This document shows, piece after piece, positions 5,990-14,662 of a DNA stretch of 15,777 nt. The translations under genes were made by a program, and so were the position numbers. The notes under the pieces are model-generated. The model did no database searches, had not been told where the DNA came from, and was given only the letters and a program-made list of their open reading frames with translations. Within the stretch, counting starts at the first letter, position 1, and every line of letters begins with the position of its first letter. The stretch lies in NCBI GenBank assembly GCA_020249415.1, contig JADCFR010000375.1, positions 1-15,777 of the forward strand, given 5' to 3'. Source of the DNA: Roseomonas sp. (GTDB taxonomy: Bacteria > Pseudomonadota > Alphaproteobacteria > Acetobacterales > Acetobacteraceae).

Positions 5990-7668
5990 TGGCTTCGGAG
6001 CATAAACGGGAGGGGGCAGCCGCCGCCGCGCTTCTGGCGCGGGAAGCAAAGGCACTGAGGGGCCGGCTTTACGGGCCGGTGCTGCTCGGCCTTGCGCTTG
6101 CCTTGGCGAGTGTCGCTCAGGCGCTGCTGATCGCCCGCCTGCTTGCTGCGCTTTTGGCGGGCAGCGCGGCCTCCTGGGTGGATTTCATCGGCGCTGGCGC
6201 CTTGGCATTGATCATGGCGGCGCTTGGCATTGCGCAGGAACGCGCCCAGACCGCCGCCGGTGAGGAAGCCAAGGCGAGCCTCCGCGCCCGCATCTTTGCG
6301 CGATTGCTGGCGCAAGGCCCGGCGGATCAGCGCCCGGTTGGCGAGAAAAGCGCGCTGGTCGTTGAACGTGTTGAGGCGATGGAAGGCTATTTCGCGCGCT
6401 GGATGCCGGCGGCCATCATCGCTGTTGTCGCGCCGTTGTTGATCGCCGGCTGTGCCGCACTGTTTGATCCGGTCAGTGGTCTTATCCTGCTGGTCGCGGG
6501 CCTGATGGTGCCGGTGGCGCAGGCGGCGTCCGGCATTGGCGCCGCGCAAGCCAGCCGCCGGCAATTCGCTGCCCTGCAACGGCTTTCCGGGCGCTTTCTG
6601 GACCGCATGCGCGGCCTGCCCGTGCTGGTATTGTTCAACCAACAACGCGCGGAAACCCAAAGGCTTGCCGCAGCCGCCGAGGAATTGCGCCAGCGCACCA
6701 TGCGTGTGCTGCGCGTTGCGTTTATCTCCTCAGGTGCGATGGAATTGATCGCCGCAGCGGCACTCGCCTGTCTTGCCATTCGGCATGGCGCGGTGCTGAC
6801 CGGCGCGCATCCTGATCCGGTGACGGCGTTTTTCGTTGTGCTGCTGGTGCCGGTGTTTTTCCTGCCGCTGCGGTCCTTCGCCGCCGCCTATCATGAACAG
6901 CTTGGCGCACGCGGCGCGGCGGCGGATTTGGCGCCGCTGCTGGAGCAACCGGAAGAAACCGGGTTGCTGCTGGAAGAAATGCCGCCGAAACTCACCATCA
7001 CCTTTCAGGATGTGCGGCTTTCCTATGATCCATCACGCCCACCTGCCTTGGATGGGCTTTCCTTTCGCGTCCTGGCCGGTGAGACGCTTTTGCTGACCGG
7101 TGCCTCAGGCGCGGGCAAGACATCGGCGCTGCGTATTCTGATGGGTTTCGCGCGGCCCGATGCCGGGCGCGTTGCGATCAATGGCCGCGACGCGCTGCTG
7201 CTGAAACCTTCCGAATTGCGCCGCCTGTCATCCTATGTCGGGCAGCGCGCGCATTTATTCCGCGCCACCTTGCGGGAGAATATTCGCCTAGCGCGGCCTG
7301 ATGCGGATGATGCAGCGGTGCTTGCCGCCGCAGAAGCCGCGCAGGTGATGGATTTCGCGCGTGATTTGCCGCAGGGGCTGGATACGTTGATTGGTGAAGG
7401 TGGCTTTGGGCTTTCCGGTGGCCAGGCGCAACGCGTGGCGCTGGCGCGGGCGTTTTTGCGCGACACGCCCTTGGTGCTTTTGGATGAACCCACCGCGCAT
7501 CTTGATCCAGGCACCGAAGCATCTGTGCTGGATGCGCTGCGCAGGCTTTGCGTGGGCCGCACCGCCATTATCGCAACCCATGCCAAGGCCGCGCGATCCT
7601 ATTTCGGCCAAAGGCTGGAAATTGCGGATGGGCGGGCGCAAGGCAACCGCCTCGCGGGGAATGATTAG
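5989..7668 (+). CDS. cydD: CydD, subunit of the CydDC heterodimeric ABC exporter
   Basis: A 559-residue half-transporter: an N-terminal membrane domain (about 30-310, hydrophobic helices such as LYGPVLLGLALALASVAQALL) fused to an ATPase domain with Walker A GASGAGKTS (371-379), signature LSGGQ (475-479), Walker B LVLLDEP (495-501) and the H-loop in IIATHAK. CydD identity rests on VVERVEAMEGYFARWMPA, FFVVLLVPVFFLPLR and YHEQ near residue 301, and on the CydC partner immediately downstream. CydDC sits in the inner membrane, is required for cytochrome bd assembly, and has been reported to export cysteine/glutathione and to handle heme. The usual APEFF motif reads VPVFF here. I chose ATG 5989 (MASEHKRE) because it matches the family's N-terminus; ATG 5896 lies in a hairpin loop. 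Neither has a clear ribosome site. cydAB is not in the window. Confidence 0.93.
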   Translation: MASEHKREGAAAAALLAREAKALRGRLYGPVLLGLALALASVAQALLIARLLAALLAGSAASWVDFIGAGALALIMAALGIAQERAQTAAGEEAKASLRARIFARLLAQGPADQRPVGEKSALVVERVEAMEGYFARWMPAAIIAVVAPLLIAGCAALFDPVSGLILLVAGLMVPVAQAASGIGAAQASRRQFAALQRLSGRFLDRMRGLPVLVLFNQQRAETQRLAAAAEELRQRTMRVLRVAFISSGAMELIAAAALACLAIRHGAVLTGAHPDPVTAFFVVLLVPVFFLPLRSFAAAYHEQLGARGAAADLAPLLEQPEETGLLLEEMPPKLTITFQDVRLSYDPSRPPALDGLSFRVLAGETLLLTGASGAGKTSALRILMGFARPDAGRVAINGRDALLLKPSELRRLSSYVGQRAHLFRATLRENIRLARPDADDAAVLAAAEAAQVMDFARDLPQGLDTLIGEGGFGLSGGQAQRVALARAFLRDTPLVLLDEPTAHLDPGTEASVLDALRRLCVGRTAIIATHAKAARSYFGQRLEIADGRAQGNRLAGND

Positions 7669-7671
7669 GCC

Positions 7672-9336
7672 ATGACCGCTGATCTTTTCCGGGTGCTGAG
7701 ACTTTGGCTGGAACGCTCCGGCTGGCTGGTGGCGGGAATCATCGTGACGGTGATCTCAGCGCTGGCCGGCGTTGCCTTACTCGCCTTCGCGGGCAAGCTG
7801 GTGGCGGCATCCGTAGGTGGGGCAGGAAGTGCGGCGCTGGCAGCAGCGGGCGTGCTGGCCTTGCTGTGGTTGCGGCCCCTGATTCTGCTCAGGCCCATCA
7901 TGCGCTATCTGGAACGGCTCGCGACGCATGAAGCGACCTTCCGCGCCTTGGCCGATATGCGCGTGTGGTTTTTCGGGCGCCTTGCTGAGCGTTTGCCGAC
8001 CGGGCTTGGCTTGCGGCGCGCGGGGGATTTGCTTGGACGCCTTGTTTCAGATGTGGAAGCGCTTGATGGGCTTTACTTGCGTGCCTTGGTGCCGGCGGCG
8101 GCTTCCATTGCGGTGGTGCTGGCGATTGCGTTGATCCTGGGCGCGGCGGATCCTTGGCTGGCGGCGCTGGTGGCGCTGCCGCTGACGGCGGCCTTGGTGC
8201 TGCCCTTGCTGCTGGCGCCCGATGCGGCGCGCGCGGCCGAGGCAAGCTCTCGCGCCCAAGGGGCACTCCGCGCCGCCACCATTGATCCGCTGACAGGCAT
8301 TGAAGACACACTTGCGGCGAATGGCGAAAAGCGCGCCTTGGCGCGGATGGCTGAGGAAGATCGGGCGCTTTCTGGTGCGCAACGCGCCCTGGCACGGCGC
8401 GCAGCCTGGGGCGGGGCGGCGGGCGCCTTGCTGACACAAATCGCGCTTTTGGCCGCACTGGCTTGGACCATGCTCTCCGGGCAGCCCGGCATGGCGGCGG
8501 GCGTTTTGGCGGTATTCTTGGCGATTGCAGCGGCCGAGGCTTTGGGCCTGATGCCCCGCGCCGGGGCGGCAGTGGCGGCGGCAGCAGCCGGTGCGCGGCG
8601 CCTGTTTGAAGCCGCCGATGCGGCGGAACCCGTGCCAGATCCGGCGACGCCAAATGCGGCACCTTCGGGTCATGCCTTGGTGTTGCGCGACATTGTATTT
8701 TCCTGGGCACCGGATCGCCCGCTTGTGTTTAATGGGCTTGATCTTGATCTGCCCGAAGGGGCGCGCATTGCGCTGCTTGGGCCATCTGGCACCGGCAAAT
8801 CCACGCTGGCGGCGCTGCTGCTGAAATTCGCCGCCCCGCAGCAGGGCAGCATCACTTTGGGCGGCGTTGATATCGCGACCTTACCCGCTGCCGTGCTGCG
8901 GGATCGTATCGCCTGGCTGACGCAGGATGCGCGTTTGTTTGATGACAGCATCGCCGCCAATCTGCGCCTTGCCGCGCCCGAGGCCGATGATGCCGCGCTT
9001 TGGCGTGCGCTTGATCGTGCGCGCATTGGCGATGTGGTGCGCGCCTTGCCCGATGGGCTTGAAACCCAATGTGGCGAGGCAGGTGCGCGGTTTTCAGGTG
9101 GTCAGGCACGGCGCATTGCGCTGGCGCGCGCGTTGCTTTCGCCCGCGCCAGTGTTGATTTTGGATGAACCCGCCGCCGGGCTGGATGCCGCAACAGAACG
9201 CGCTTTTATGGAAACACTGGATGAAGCCACAGCAGGGCGCAGCGTGATCCTGATATTGCACCGCCTGACCGGGGGGGAACGGCCAAGCCGTATTCTGCGC
9301 CTGGTGGGTGGCAAGGCGATTGCGGCTACCGGGTAA
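7672..9336 (+). CDS. cydC: CydC, subunit of the CydDC heterodimeric ABC exporter
   Basis: A 554-residue half-transporter starting 3 nt after the cydD stop, so translation is probably coupled. The membrane domain spans about 15-310 and contains the CydC-type stretch MRYLERLATHEATFRALADMR (77-97) with H86, which aligns by eye with the histidine reported as a heme ligand in E. coli CydC. The ATPase domain has Walker A GPSGTGKST (370-378), Q-loop LTQDARLF, signature FSGGQ (474-478), Walker B VLILDEP (494-500) and H-loop ILHRLT. Length is normal for the family. It pairs with CydD to form the exporter needed for cytochrome bd assembly and periplasmic thiol balance. Downstream comes the radical SAM gene after 23 bp. 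Confidence 0.94.
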   Translation: MTADLFRVLRLWLERSGWLVAGIIVTVISALAGVALLAFAGKLVAASVGGAGSAALAAAGVLALLWLRPLILLRPIMRYLERLATHEATFRALADMRVWFFGRLAERLPTGLGLRRAGDLLGRLVSDVEALDGLYLRALVPAAASIAVVLAIALILGAADPWLAALVALPLTAALVLPLLLAPDAARAAEASSRAQGALRAATIDPLTGIEDTLAANGEKRALARMAEEDRALSGAQRALARRAAWGGAAGALLTQIALLAALAWTMLSGQPGMAAGVLAVFLAIAAAEALGLMPRAGAAVAAAAAGARRLFEAADAAEPVPDPATPNAAPSGHALVLRDIVFSWAPDRPLVFNGLDLDLPEGARIALLGPSGTGKSTLAALLLKFAAPQQGSITLGGVDIATLPAAVLRDRIAWLTQDARLFDDSIAANLRLAAPEADDAALWRALDRARIGDVVRALPDGLETQCGEAGARFSGGQARRIALARALLSPAPVLILDEPAAGLDAATERAFMETLDEATAGRSVILILHRLTGGERPSRILRLVGGKAIAATG

Positions 9337-9359
9337 GACAGGCCATAGGATAAGGCTCC

Positions 9360-10304
9360 ATGAATCATCAGCCAGGCCTTGATCCGCGCAAATTCCGCGA
9401 TCCCTTCGTCACCGCAAAAGGCGAAACCCGCGCGCAAGTGGCGCTGACGGCGTTGGAGACGCTTTGGATCAATACAGGCACGCTCTGCAACATCACCTGC
9501 GCCCATTGCTATATCGAAAGCAGCCCGCGCAATGACGCGCTTGCCTATATCAGCGCTGCCGAGGTGGCGATGTTTTTGCATGAGGCGCAGGCATCTGAAA
9601 TTCCCCTGCGTGAGGTCGGCTTCACGGGCGGTGAGCCCTTCATGAATCCCGATTTTCTGGAGATGCTGGAAGATACGCTCCGCCGTGGTTTTCATGCCCT
9701 GGTGCTGACCAATGCCATGAAGCCCATGATGAACCAGGCGGCAGGCTTGCAGGCTTTGCAGGCGCATTATGGCGATAAGCTCACCATCCGCGTATCGCTC
9801 GATCATCCTGATCCCACCATTCATGATGCGGAACGCGGTGCGGGGAGTTTTGAACCTACGCTGGAAGGCTTGCGATTTCTGGCGACGCATGGCTTTCGGC
9901 TGCATATCGCCGGGCGCGCGGCCTTTGGCTCAAATGATCAGGCAAAGCTGCGCGCGGATTTTGCTGCGCTTTTCGTGGCCCACGGCATTCCGGTGATGGC
10001 CTCCGATCCCGTGGCGCTGATGCTGTTTCCGGAAATGGATGCCAGCGCCGATGTGCCGGAAATCACCACCGCCTGTTGGGGCATTCTGGGCAAATCGCCC
10101 GATAGCCTGATGTGCGCTTCCGCGCGCATGGTGGTGAAACGCAAGGGCGCCGCACGCCCCGCCGTGCTGGCCTGCACGCTATTGGCCTATGATCCGCAAT
10201 TCGAATTGGGCGCGACACTTGCCGAAGCATCCCGCCCGGTGGCGCTGAACCACCCGCATTGTGCCAAATTCTGCGTTTTGGGTGGGGCGGCTTGCTCCCG
10301 CTGA
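9360..10304 (+). CDS. radical SAM protein with a cysteine-rich C-terminus, function unknown
   Basis: A 314-residue enzyme with the radical SAM cluster motif CNITCAHC (C43, C47, C50: CX3CX2C) and the SAM-binding GFTGGEPF (87-94). The barrel continues through VLTNAM and LTIRVSLDH. The C-terminal 75 residues hold six more cysteines (239, 252, 272, 301, 305, 312) and end HPHCAKFCVLGGAACSR, which suggests one or two auxiliary iron-sulfur clusters or a SPASM/twitch-like end. The ATG at 9360 has GGATAAGG upstream. It begins 23 bp after cydC on the same strand, so it is likely the third gene of the cyd operon. I recall closely similar proteins in other alphaproteobacteria but know of no assigned reaction. 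No peptide-substrate gene is visible beside it. The radical SAM call is confident; the role is open. Confidence 0.9.
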   Translation: MNHQPGLDPRKFRDPFVTAKGETRAQVALTALETLWINTGTLCNITCAHCYIESSPRNDALAYISAAEVAMFLHEAQASEIPLREVGFTGGEPFMNPDFLEMLEDTLRRGFHALVLTNAMKPMMNQAAGLQALQAHYGDKLTIRVSLDHPDPTIHDAERGAGSFEPTLEGLRFLATHGFRLHIAGRAAFGSNDQAKLRADFAALFVAHGIPVMASDPVALMLFPEMDASADVPEITTACWGILGKSPDSLMCASARMVVKRKGAARPAVLACTLLAYDPQFELGATLAEASRPVALNHPHCAKFCVLGGAACSR

Positions 10305-10370
10305 CGCGCTGACGATTGACGCGGCGCGCCGGTCAGGCGACCTAAAGGAAACCGCGAATCGGAGGCCTTA

Positions 10371-10409
10371 GTGACGCGTCGCTGCCCGCTCATTGCCGCG
10401 CCCGCATGA
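10371..10409 (+). CDS. possible 12-residue leader ORF coupled to recQ
   Basis: GTG at 10371 is preceded by a perfect GGAGG (10361-10365) with 5-nt spacing. It encodes [12 protein letters not shown] and stops at TGA 10407-10409. The stop overlaps the recQ start as ATGA (recQ ATG at 10406). recQ itself has no visible ribosome site, so ribosomes finishing this ORF could restart on recQ. The peptide resembles nothing I know; translation of the leader, not the peptide, may be what matters. This is inference from spacing and overlap. Confidence 0.45.
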   Translation: MTRRCPLIAAPA

Positions 10410-12226
10410 ATGCCATGCATGACGCCCCGCGCGAGACCTTGCGGCGTGTCTTCGGCTATGGCGCCTTTCGCGGCCGGCAGGAAGACGTCATCCGCCATGT
10501 GACGGCGGGTGGTTCCGGCCTGGTGCTGATGCCGACCGGCGGCGGCAAAAGCCTTTGTTTCCAGGTGCCGGCACTGTGCCGCCCGGGGATTGGCATTGTT
10601 GTCTCACCCTTGATCGCGCTGATGGAAGACCAGGTGGCGGCGCTCCGCCAACAGGGCGTTGCTGCCGCGGCGCTGCATTCCGACCTGCCGGGCGATGAGG
10701 CGCGCGCGGTCCTGCGCGATTTGCACCAGGGCGCATTGAAGCTGCTTTACATCTCACCGGAACGCCTGACGCTTGAGACAATGCAGGCGCGGCTCGAAGG
10801 ACTGGATATCGCGCTATTCGCCGTGGATGAAGCGCATTGCGTGAGCCAATGGGGCCATCATTTTCGCCCGGAATATCGCGGCCTTGGCGTATTGGGCACG
10901 CGCTTTCCAAATGTGCCGCGCGTGGCACTGACCGCAACCGCTGATCCGCGCACGGTGGAAGATATCCGCCTGCAATTGGGTTTGCAGGAAGCGCCGGTGT
11001 TTCGCGCTTCCTTCGACCGGCCCAATATCCTGATCGAAGCCGCGCCGCGGGAGAATGAGCGCAACCAAATCCGCGCCCTGATCCGTGAAGCGGGCGGCAC
11101 CGGCATTATCTATTGCGGCAGCCGCGCCAAAACTGAGAGCACCGCCGCCTGGCTGCGCGATGATGGGCTGGAAGCGATTTCCTTTCATGCCGGCATGGAA
11201 GCCAGCGCCAAGCGAGAAGCGCATCGGCGCTTTTCGCGCGGTGAGCAGATGGTAATGACCGCGACCATCGCCTTCGGCATGGGGATAGACCGGCCTGATC
11301 TCCGCTGGGTCGCGCATCTCGATCTGCCGCGCTCACCGGAAAGCTGGTATCAGGAAATCGGTCGCGCCGGGCGCGATGGGCTGCCGGCGCGCGCGCTATT
11401 GCTTTATGGCGCGGGCGATATTGCGCTGGCGCGCCACCGTATTGCCGAAAGCCCAGCCAATGAGGATCAAAAGCGCGTGGAGCGCGCGCGGCTTGAAGCC
11501 ATGGTAGGCATTGCGGAGGCGGCGACCTGCCGGCGCGCGCTATTGCTGCGTTGTTTTGGGGAAGAACCGGAACGCGAAGCCTGCGGGCATTGCGATATTT
11601 GCCTGAGGCCGCCTCGGCTTTTTGATGGCACCATCGCGGCGCAGAAAATGATTTCCGCCGTGCTGCGTACCGGCCAGCGCTTTGGCGTCATGCATGTGGT
11701 GGATGTGCTGCGCGGGCGGCTCACGGATAAGGTCGCGCAATTCGCCCATGACAGGCTGCCAACTTTCGGCGTGGGCCGTGATTTGCCCGATACCGCCTGG
11801 CGCGGCGTGGCGCGGCAATTGGTGGGTCGTGGCGCCTTGGATGTGGCGGTGGAAAATCACGGAGAGCTTGTCGCGACCGAAGCCGCGCGCCCCATTCTGC
11901 GTGGAGAGGATGTGGTGATGCTGCGCGAAGATGTGGTGCAGGCCGGCAAGAAAACGCCGGCAGCGCGCAAGGCGCCGGAAGCTTCGGTCATTGGTTCTGA
12001 TGACCCGGTGTTTGAAGCGCTGCGCGCTTGGCGCCGCGGCATTGCCCAGGCGCAATCCGTGCCGGCCTATGTGGTGGCGGATGATCGCACCCTGGCCGGC
12101 ATTGCCGCCCGCCGCCCCGCGAACACCGATGAATTGTTGGAAGTGCCCGGCATGGGGCGTTCGCGCGTGGAACGCTATGGCGCGGATATTTTGCGCATGG
12201 TTCGGAAAGCCGCGCCTTCACCATAA
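10406..12226 (+). CDS. recQ: RecQ ATP-dependent DNA helicase
   Basis: A 606-residue superfamily 2 helicase, almost the length of E. coli RecQ. Visible in order: RecQ motif 0 ([14 protein letters not shown], 16-29); Walker A MPTGGGKS (42-49); DEAH box with [12 protein letters not shown] (139-150); motif III ALTATAD; motif [11 protein letters not shown]; motif [12 protein letters not shown] (316-325); the RQC zinc ligands C375, C393, C396 and C399 ([12 protein letters not shown]); a winged-helix region; and a C-terminal HRDC domain ending [16 protein letters not shown]. It unwinds DNA 3'-5' in recombination and replication-fork repair. One oddity is WGHHFRPEY in the aromatic-rich loop, where the usual sequence is WGHDFRPEY. 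The ATG at 10406 lacks its own ribosome site and overlaps a short upstream ORF. It is convergent with the ABC exporter gene, 13 bp apart. Confidence 0.96.
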   Translation: MNAMHDAPRETLRRVFGYGAFRGRQEDVIRHVTAGGSGLVLMPTGGGKSLCFQVPALCRPGIGIVVSPLIALMEDQVAALRQQGVAAAALHSDLPGDEARAVLRDLHQGALKLLYISPERLTLETMQARLEGLDIALFAVDEAHCVSQWGHHFRPEYRGLGVLGTRFPNVPRVALTATADPRTVEDIRLQLGLQEAPVFRASFDRPNILIEAAPRENERNQIRALIREAGGTGIIYCGSRAKTESTAAWLRDDGLEAISFHAGMEASAKREAHRRFSRGEQMVMTATIAFGMGIDRPDLRWVAHLDLPRSPESWYQEIGRAGRDGLPARALLLYGAGDIALARHRIAESPANEDQKRVERARLEAMVGIAEAATCRRALLLRCFGEEPEREACGHCDICLRPPRLFDGTIAAQKMISAVLRTGQRFGVMHVVDVLRGRLTDKVAQFAHDRLPTFGVGRDLPDTAWRGVARQLVGRGALDVAVENHGELVATEAARPILRGEDVVMLREDVVQAGKKTPAARKAPEASVIGSDDPVFEALRAWRRGIAQAQSVPAYVVADDRTLAGIAARRPANTDELLEVPGMGRSRVERYGADILRMVRKAAPSP

Positions 12227-12240
12227 CGCGGCGCGGGCTT
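12206..12240. terminator. bidirectional hairpin between convergent recQ and the ABC exporter gene
   Basis: AAGCCGCGCC (12207-12216) pairs with GGCGCGGGCTT (12230-12240) in a 10-bp stem with one bulged G and a 13-nt loop. The loop contains the recQ stop, and the right arm reaches the exporter stop. There is no long T run on either strand (TTT at best on the minus side), so it is a weak intrinsic terminator that could serve both genes. Confidence 0.4.
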
Positions 12241-13976
12241 CAGCGCTGCGCCACTTCGACCAGCCGCCCATCTTCCATGCGCAGCACCCTGTCATGAAAC
12301 CGCGCCACGGCAGGGCGATGCGCAATCGAAAGCATGGTCAGCGCCGGCAGGGTGCGCAGCAGCCTTGCGTGCAATTCCTCCTCCGCTTCCGGATCAAGGC
12401 TGGCGGTCGCTTCATCCAGGAACAACCAATCCGGACGCAGCAGAAAGGCGCGGGCGAAGGACAGTCTTTGCTGTTCTCCGCCGGAGAGTCTTTGGCCCCA
12501 GCTATCGCTATCGGTCAGCCGAGGCGCGAGGTGACCAAGCCCCGCTTCGCCAAGCGCCGCCACAACTTCCGCATCAGAAAAACGCGCTTCATCTTCCGGG
12601 TAGCACACGGCGCGCTTAAGCGTGCCAAGCGGCAGATAGGGGCGCTGCGGCAGGAATAGCGCGCGCGCATCCTGCGGCAGGGAAATTGCACCGCTGCCAA
12701 AGGGCCAAATGCCGGCAATGGCACGAAACAGGGTGGATTTGCCGGAACCCGAAGGCCCATTGATCAACACGGCCTCACCGGGGGCGACATCCATCCGAGC
12801 GCCATTTATCAGCACGCGCCCATCCGGCAGCTTGAGCGTGACATCGCGTAGCGCAAGCCCTTCAGTAGTGCCCTTGCCCGCTTTCGGCCCCTCGCCGGCG
12901 GTACGCGCCTTTGCAACGGCATGGGTGAAGCCTGTCAGGCGCTGCACGGTCGCGCGCCATTCCGTGAGCTTACCGTAATTATCAACGAACCAGGAAAGCG
13001 CACCCTGCACCTGGCCAAAGGCGCTGCTGGTCTGGATCAGGCCACCAAGCGGCAGGCGCCCCGCGAAATAGGCAGGGGCAGCGACAACAATCGGGAAAAT
13101 GGACGCCACCTGGCCATAGCCCGCCGTGAAGAAAGTCAGCCGCTTGGTGGCGCGCATAATGTCCCACCAATTCACCATAAGCTTGGTAAAGCGCTGCGTG
13201 AGGCCGCGCTTTTCATCCGCCTCCCCACCATAAAGCGCGATGCCTTCGGTGTTCTCCCTGAGGCGCACCAGCGCATAGCGGAAATCCGCTTCCAGCCTTT
13301 GCTGTGAGAAATTCAGCGCAATCAGCGGCCGCCCGATCAGATGCGCAAGCCAGGTGCCAAGCAGCGCATAGATCAGCGCCACCCACACCATATAGCCTGG
13401 AATCTCAACGCCCAGCACCGTGACTGGCCCAGACAGCGACCACAGCACCAGAATGAAAGACCCGAGCGTGACAATGGAATTGAGCAAGCCAATGCCAAGC
13501 CCAAGTGTATCTTCTACAAACAGCCGCGCGTCATCGGCAATGCGCTGATCAGGATTATCCGTATAGGGATCGGTCAAGGCCATGTGATAATAGGCGCGAT
13601 CAGACAGCCATTGCGCCAGATACACATCGGTCAGCCAGCGCCGCCAACGCATTTGCAAGGCCTGGCGCAGATAAAGCTGATACACCGCAATCAGAATATA
13701 AAGTACCGCCACCAGCACAAAGCCTGGCAAGAGCCCTTCCGCTTCCGTGCGATGCCAGGTGAAAAGCAGCGCGATGAAGCCATCCCAATCCTTGCTTTCC
13801 AGCGTATTGTAGAAGGCGCGCTGCCAGAAAGTGAGCAGCACCGTCATGCCGACCAGTGATAGGTTGAGCGTGATCACCACGGCCAGCAGCAGACGCGCGC
13901 GCCAGCGTTCCTCACTTCGCCAATAAGGTGCGGTCAGCGCCCAGGCTTCGGCGATGAAGGTGATGATCCAGCGCAT
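12240..13976 (-). CDS. SbmA/BacA/YddA-type ABC exporter, fused permease and ATPase
   Basis: A 578-residue fused transporter of the COG4178/ABCD type (ABC_membrane_2). Membrane segments begin at about 26-50 and 84-103. The subfamily motif NPDQRIADD lies at 141-149, and ENTEGIALYGGE (241-252) matches the EAA-like loop of these proteins. The ATPase domain has Walker A GPSGSGKST (407-415), signature LSGGEQQR (497-504) and Walker B LFLDEATASLD (518-528), with SIAHRP as the H-loop. Relatives include YddA, mycobacterial Rv1819c and, without the ATPase, SbmA/BacA; they move peptides, cobalamin or very-long-chain lipids across the inner membrane. The ATG at 13976 has GGAGG 7 nt upstream, lying over the end of the DUF1499 gene, and only 3 bp separate the two genes. 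It is the last gene of the operon. Confidence 0.93.
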   Translation of the reverse strand: MRWIITFIAEAWALTAPYWRSEERWRARLLLAVVITLNLSLVGMTVLLTFWQRAFYNTLESKDWDGFIALLFTWHRTEAEGLLPGFVLVAVLYILIAVYQLYLRQALQMRWRRWLTDVYLAQWLSDRAYYHMALTDPYTDNPDQRIADDARLFVEDTLGLGIGLLNSIVTLGSFILVLWSLSGPVTVLGVEIPGYMVWVALIYALLGTWLAHLIGRPLIALNFSQQRLEADFRYALVRLRENTEGIALYGGEADEKRGLTQRFTKLMVNWWDIMRATKRLTFFTAGYGQVASIFPIVVAAPAYFAGRLPLGGLIQTSSAFGQVQGALSWFVDNYGKLTEWRATVQRLTGFTHAVAKARTAGEGPKAGKGTTEGLALRDVTLKLPDGRVLINGARMDVAPGEAVLINGPSGSGKSTLFRAIAGIWPFGSGAISLPQDARALFLPQRPYLPLGTLKRAVCYPEDEARFSDAEVVAALGEAGLGHLAPRLTDSDSWGQRLSGGEQQRLSFARAFLLRPDWLFLDEATASLDPEAEEELHARLLRTLPALTMLSIAHRPAVARFHDRVLRMEDGRLVEVAQR

Positions 13977-13979
13977 GGC

Positions 13980-14420
13980 TTATCCTCCACGCAGCGCCGC
14001 TTCCAGCGCCGCGAGCCATGCCATCACGCGCGCGCGATTGACCCCAAGATCAGAATAACCAATCAGGCTGCGGGAATAGAGCCAAAGCCCAGTGCCGCCT
14101 TCAACCACAGCCGCTTCCGCCACCACGATATCCGGGTAATTCATCAGCGCACTCCGCACCACCCATTGCGCCTGGTTGCGCTCCGGAAAACGCGCGAGGG
14201 GGAAGCTGCGCGGCATGCCGGCCGCCACACGATCCAAAGCCGCCATCACCGCTTCGGGCGAGGCTGGCAGTGGATCCCGCTGCAAATGCCCCTGACCAGG
14301 AGCGACACTTGGTGTCAGCAGACAGGTATTGGGGGAGGCCGGCAATTGCAGCCTTGCGAAATCAAGCGGTGCCGGTGCGGGAATACCCTCAGCACCGCGC
14401 GAAAACAGGGCAGAGATCAT
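13980..14420 (-). CDS. DUF1499 family protein
   Basis: A 146-residue protein with the DUF1499 signature LDFARLQLPASPNTCLLTPSVA near the N-terminus, followed by PASPEAVMAALDRVA and the C-terminal WLYSRSLIGYSDLGVNRARVMAWL. The core has the mixed alpha/beta pattern of this family, whose role is unknown. I see no lipoprotein box or clear signal peptide. The ATG at 14418-14420 overlaps the DUF3253 stop as ATGA and has GAGGG 7 nt upstream. Its TAA lies 3 bp before the ABC exporter gene, so the two are surely co-transcribed. A role linked to the exporter is inference from position only. Confidence 0.88.
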   Translation of the reverse strand: MISALFSRGAEGIPAPAPLDFARLQLPASPNTCLLTPSVAPGQGHLQRDPLPASPEAVMAALDRVAAGMPRSFPLARFPERNQAQWVVRSALMNYPDIVVAEAAVVEGGTGLWLYSRSLIGYSDLGVNRARVMAWLAALEAALRGG

Positions 14421-14662
14421 GATGTGGCCCTCAAGCGAATGACGCCGCGCATTTCATCGGGGCTGATCGGCTTGCCCTTGCGCAGGATTTCAATCTTGCC
14501 CTGGCGTGCAAGCTCTGCTGCCACCTGCCGCACCGCGCCGAGCAAGGAGCGCCAGTTCTCGGCAGAGACAGCGCGCGCCACATCAGTAGGGCAAAGGCTT
14601 TTCTCCGGGCCGCGTTCGGCAGCGATACGGAGCATGGCCGCAGTAATGGCTTCGATATTCAT
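14417..14662 (-). CDS. DUF3253 small protein
   Basis: An 81-residue protein starting MNIEAITAAMLRIAAERGP, with LCPTDVARAVSAENWRSLLGAVRQVAAELARQGKIEILRKGKPISP in the middle and GVIRLR at the end. This is the DUF3253 pattern: a small winged-helix-like domain of unknown function. I chose the ATG at 14662 because it overlaps the stop of the upstream flavoprotein gene as ATGA; an alternative start at 14674 adds four residues. Its own stop overlaps the DUF1499 start in the same way. The helix-turn-helix look would allow nucleic-acid binding, but nothing proves it. Confidence 0.85.
   Translation of the reverse strand: MNIEAITAAMLRIAAERGPEKSLCPTDVARAVSAENWRSLLGAVRQVAAELARQGKIEILRKGKPISPDEMRGVIRLRATS

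Noticed and set aside
7898..8710. A 270-codon minus-strand frame inside cydC
   Set aside because: Its translation is low-complexity Pro/Arg/Ala and lies opposite a strongly supported ABC transporter gene.
10305..10405. Intrinsic terminator between the radical SAM gene and recQ
   Set aside because: Only short GC palindromes such as GGCGCGCC are present, without a stable stem and T run.
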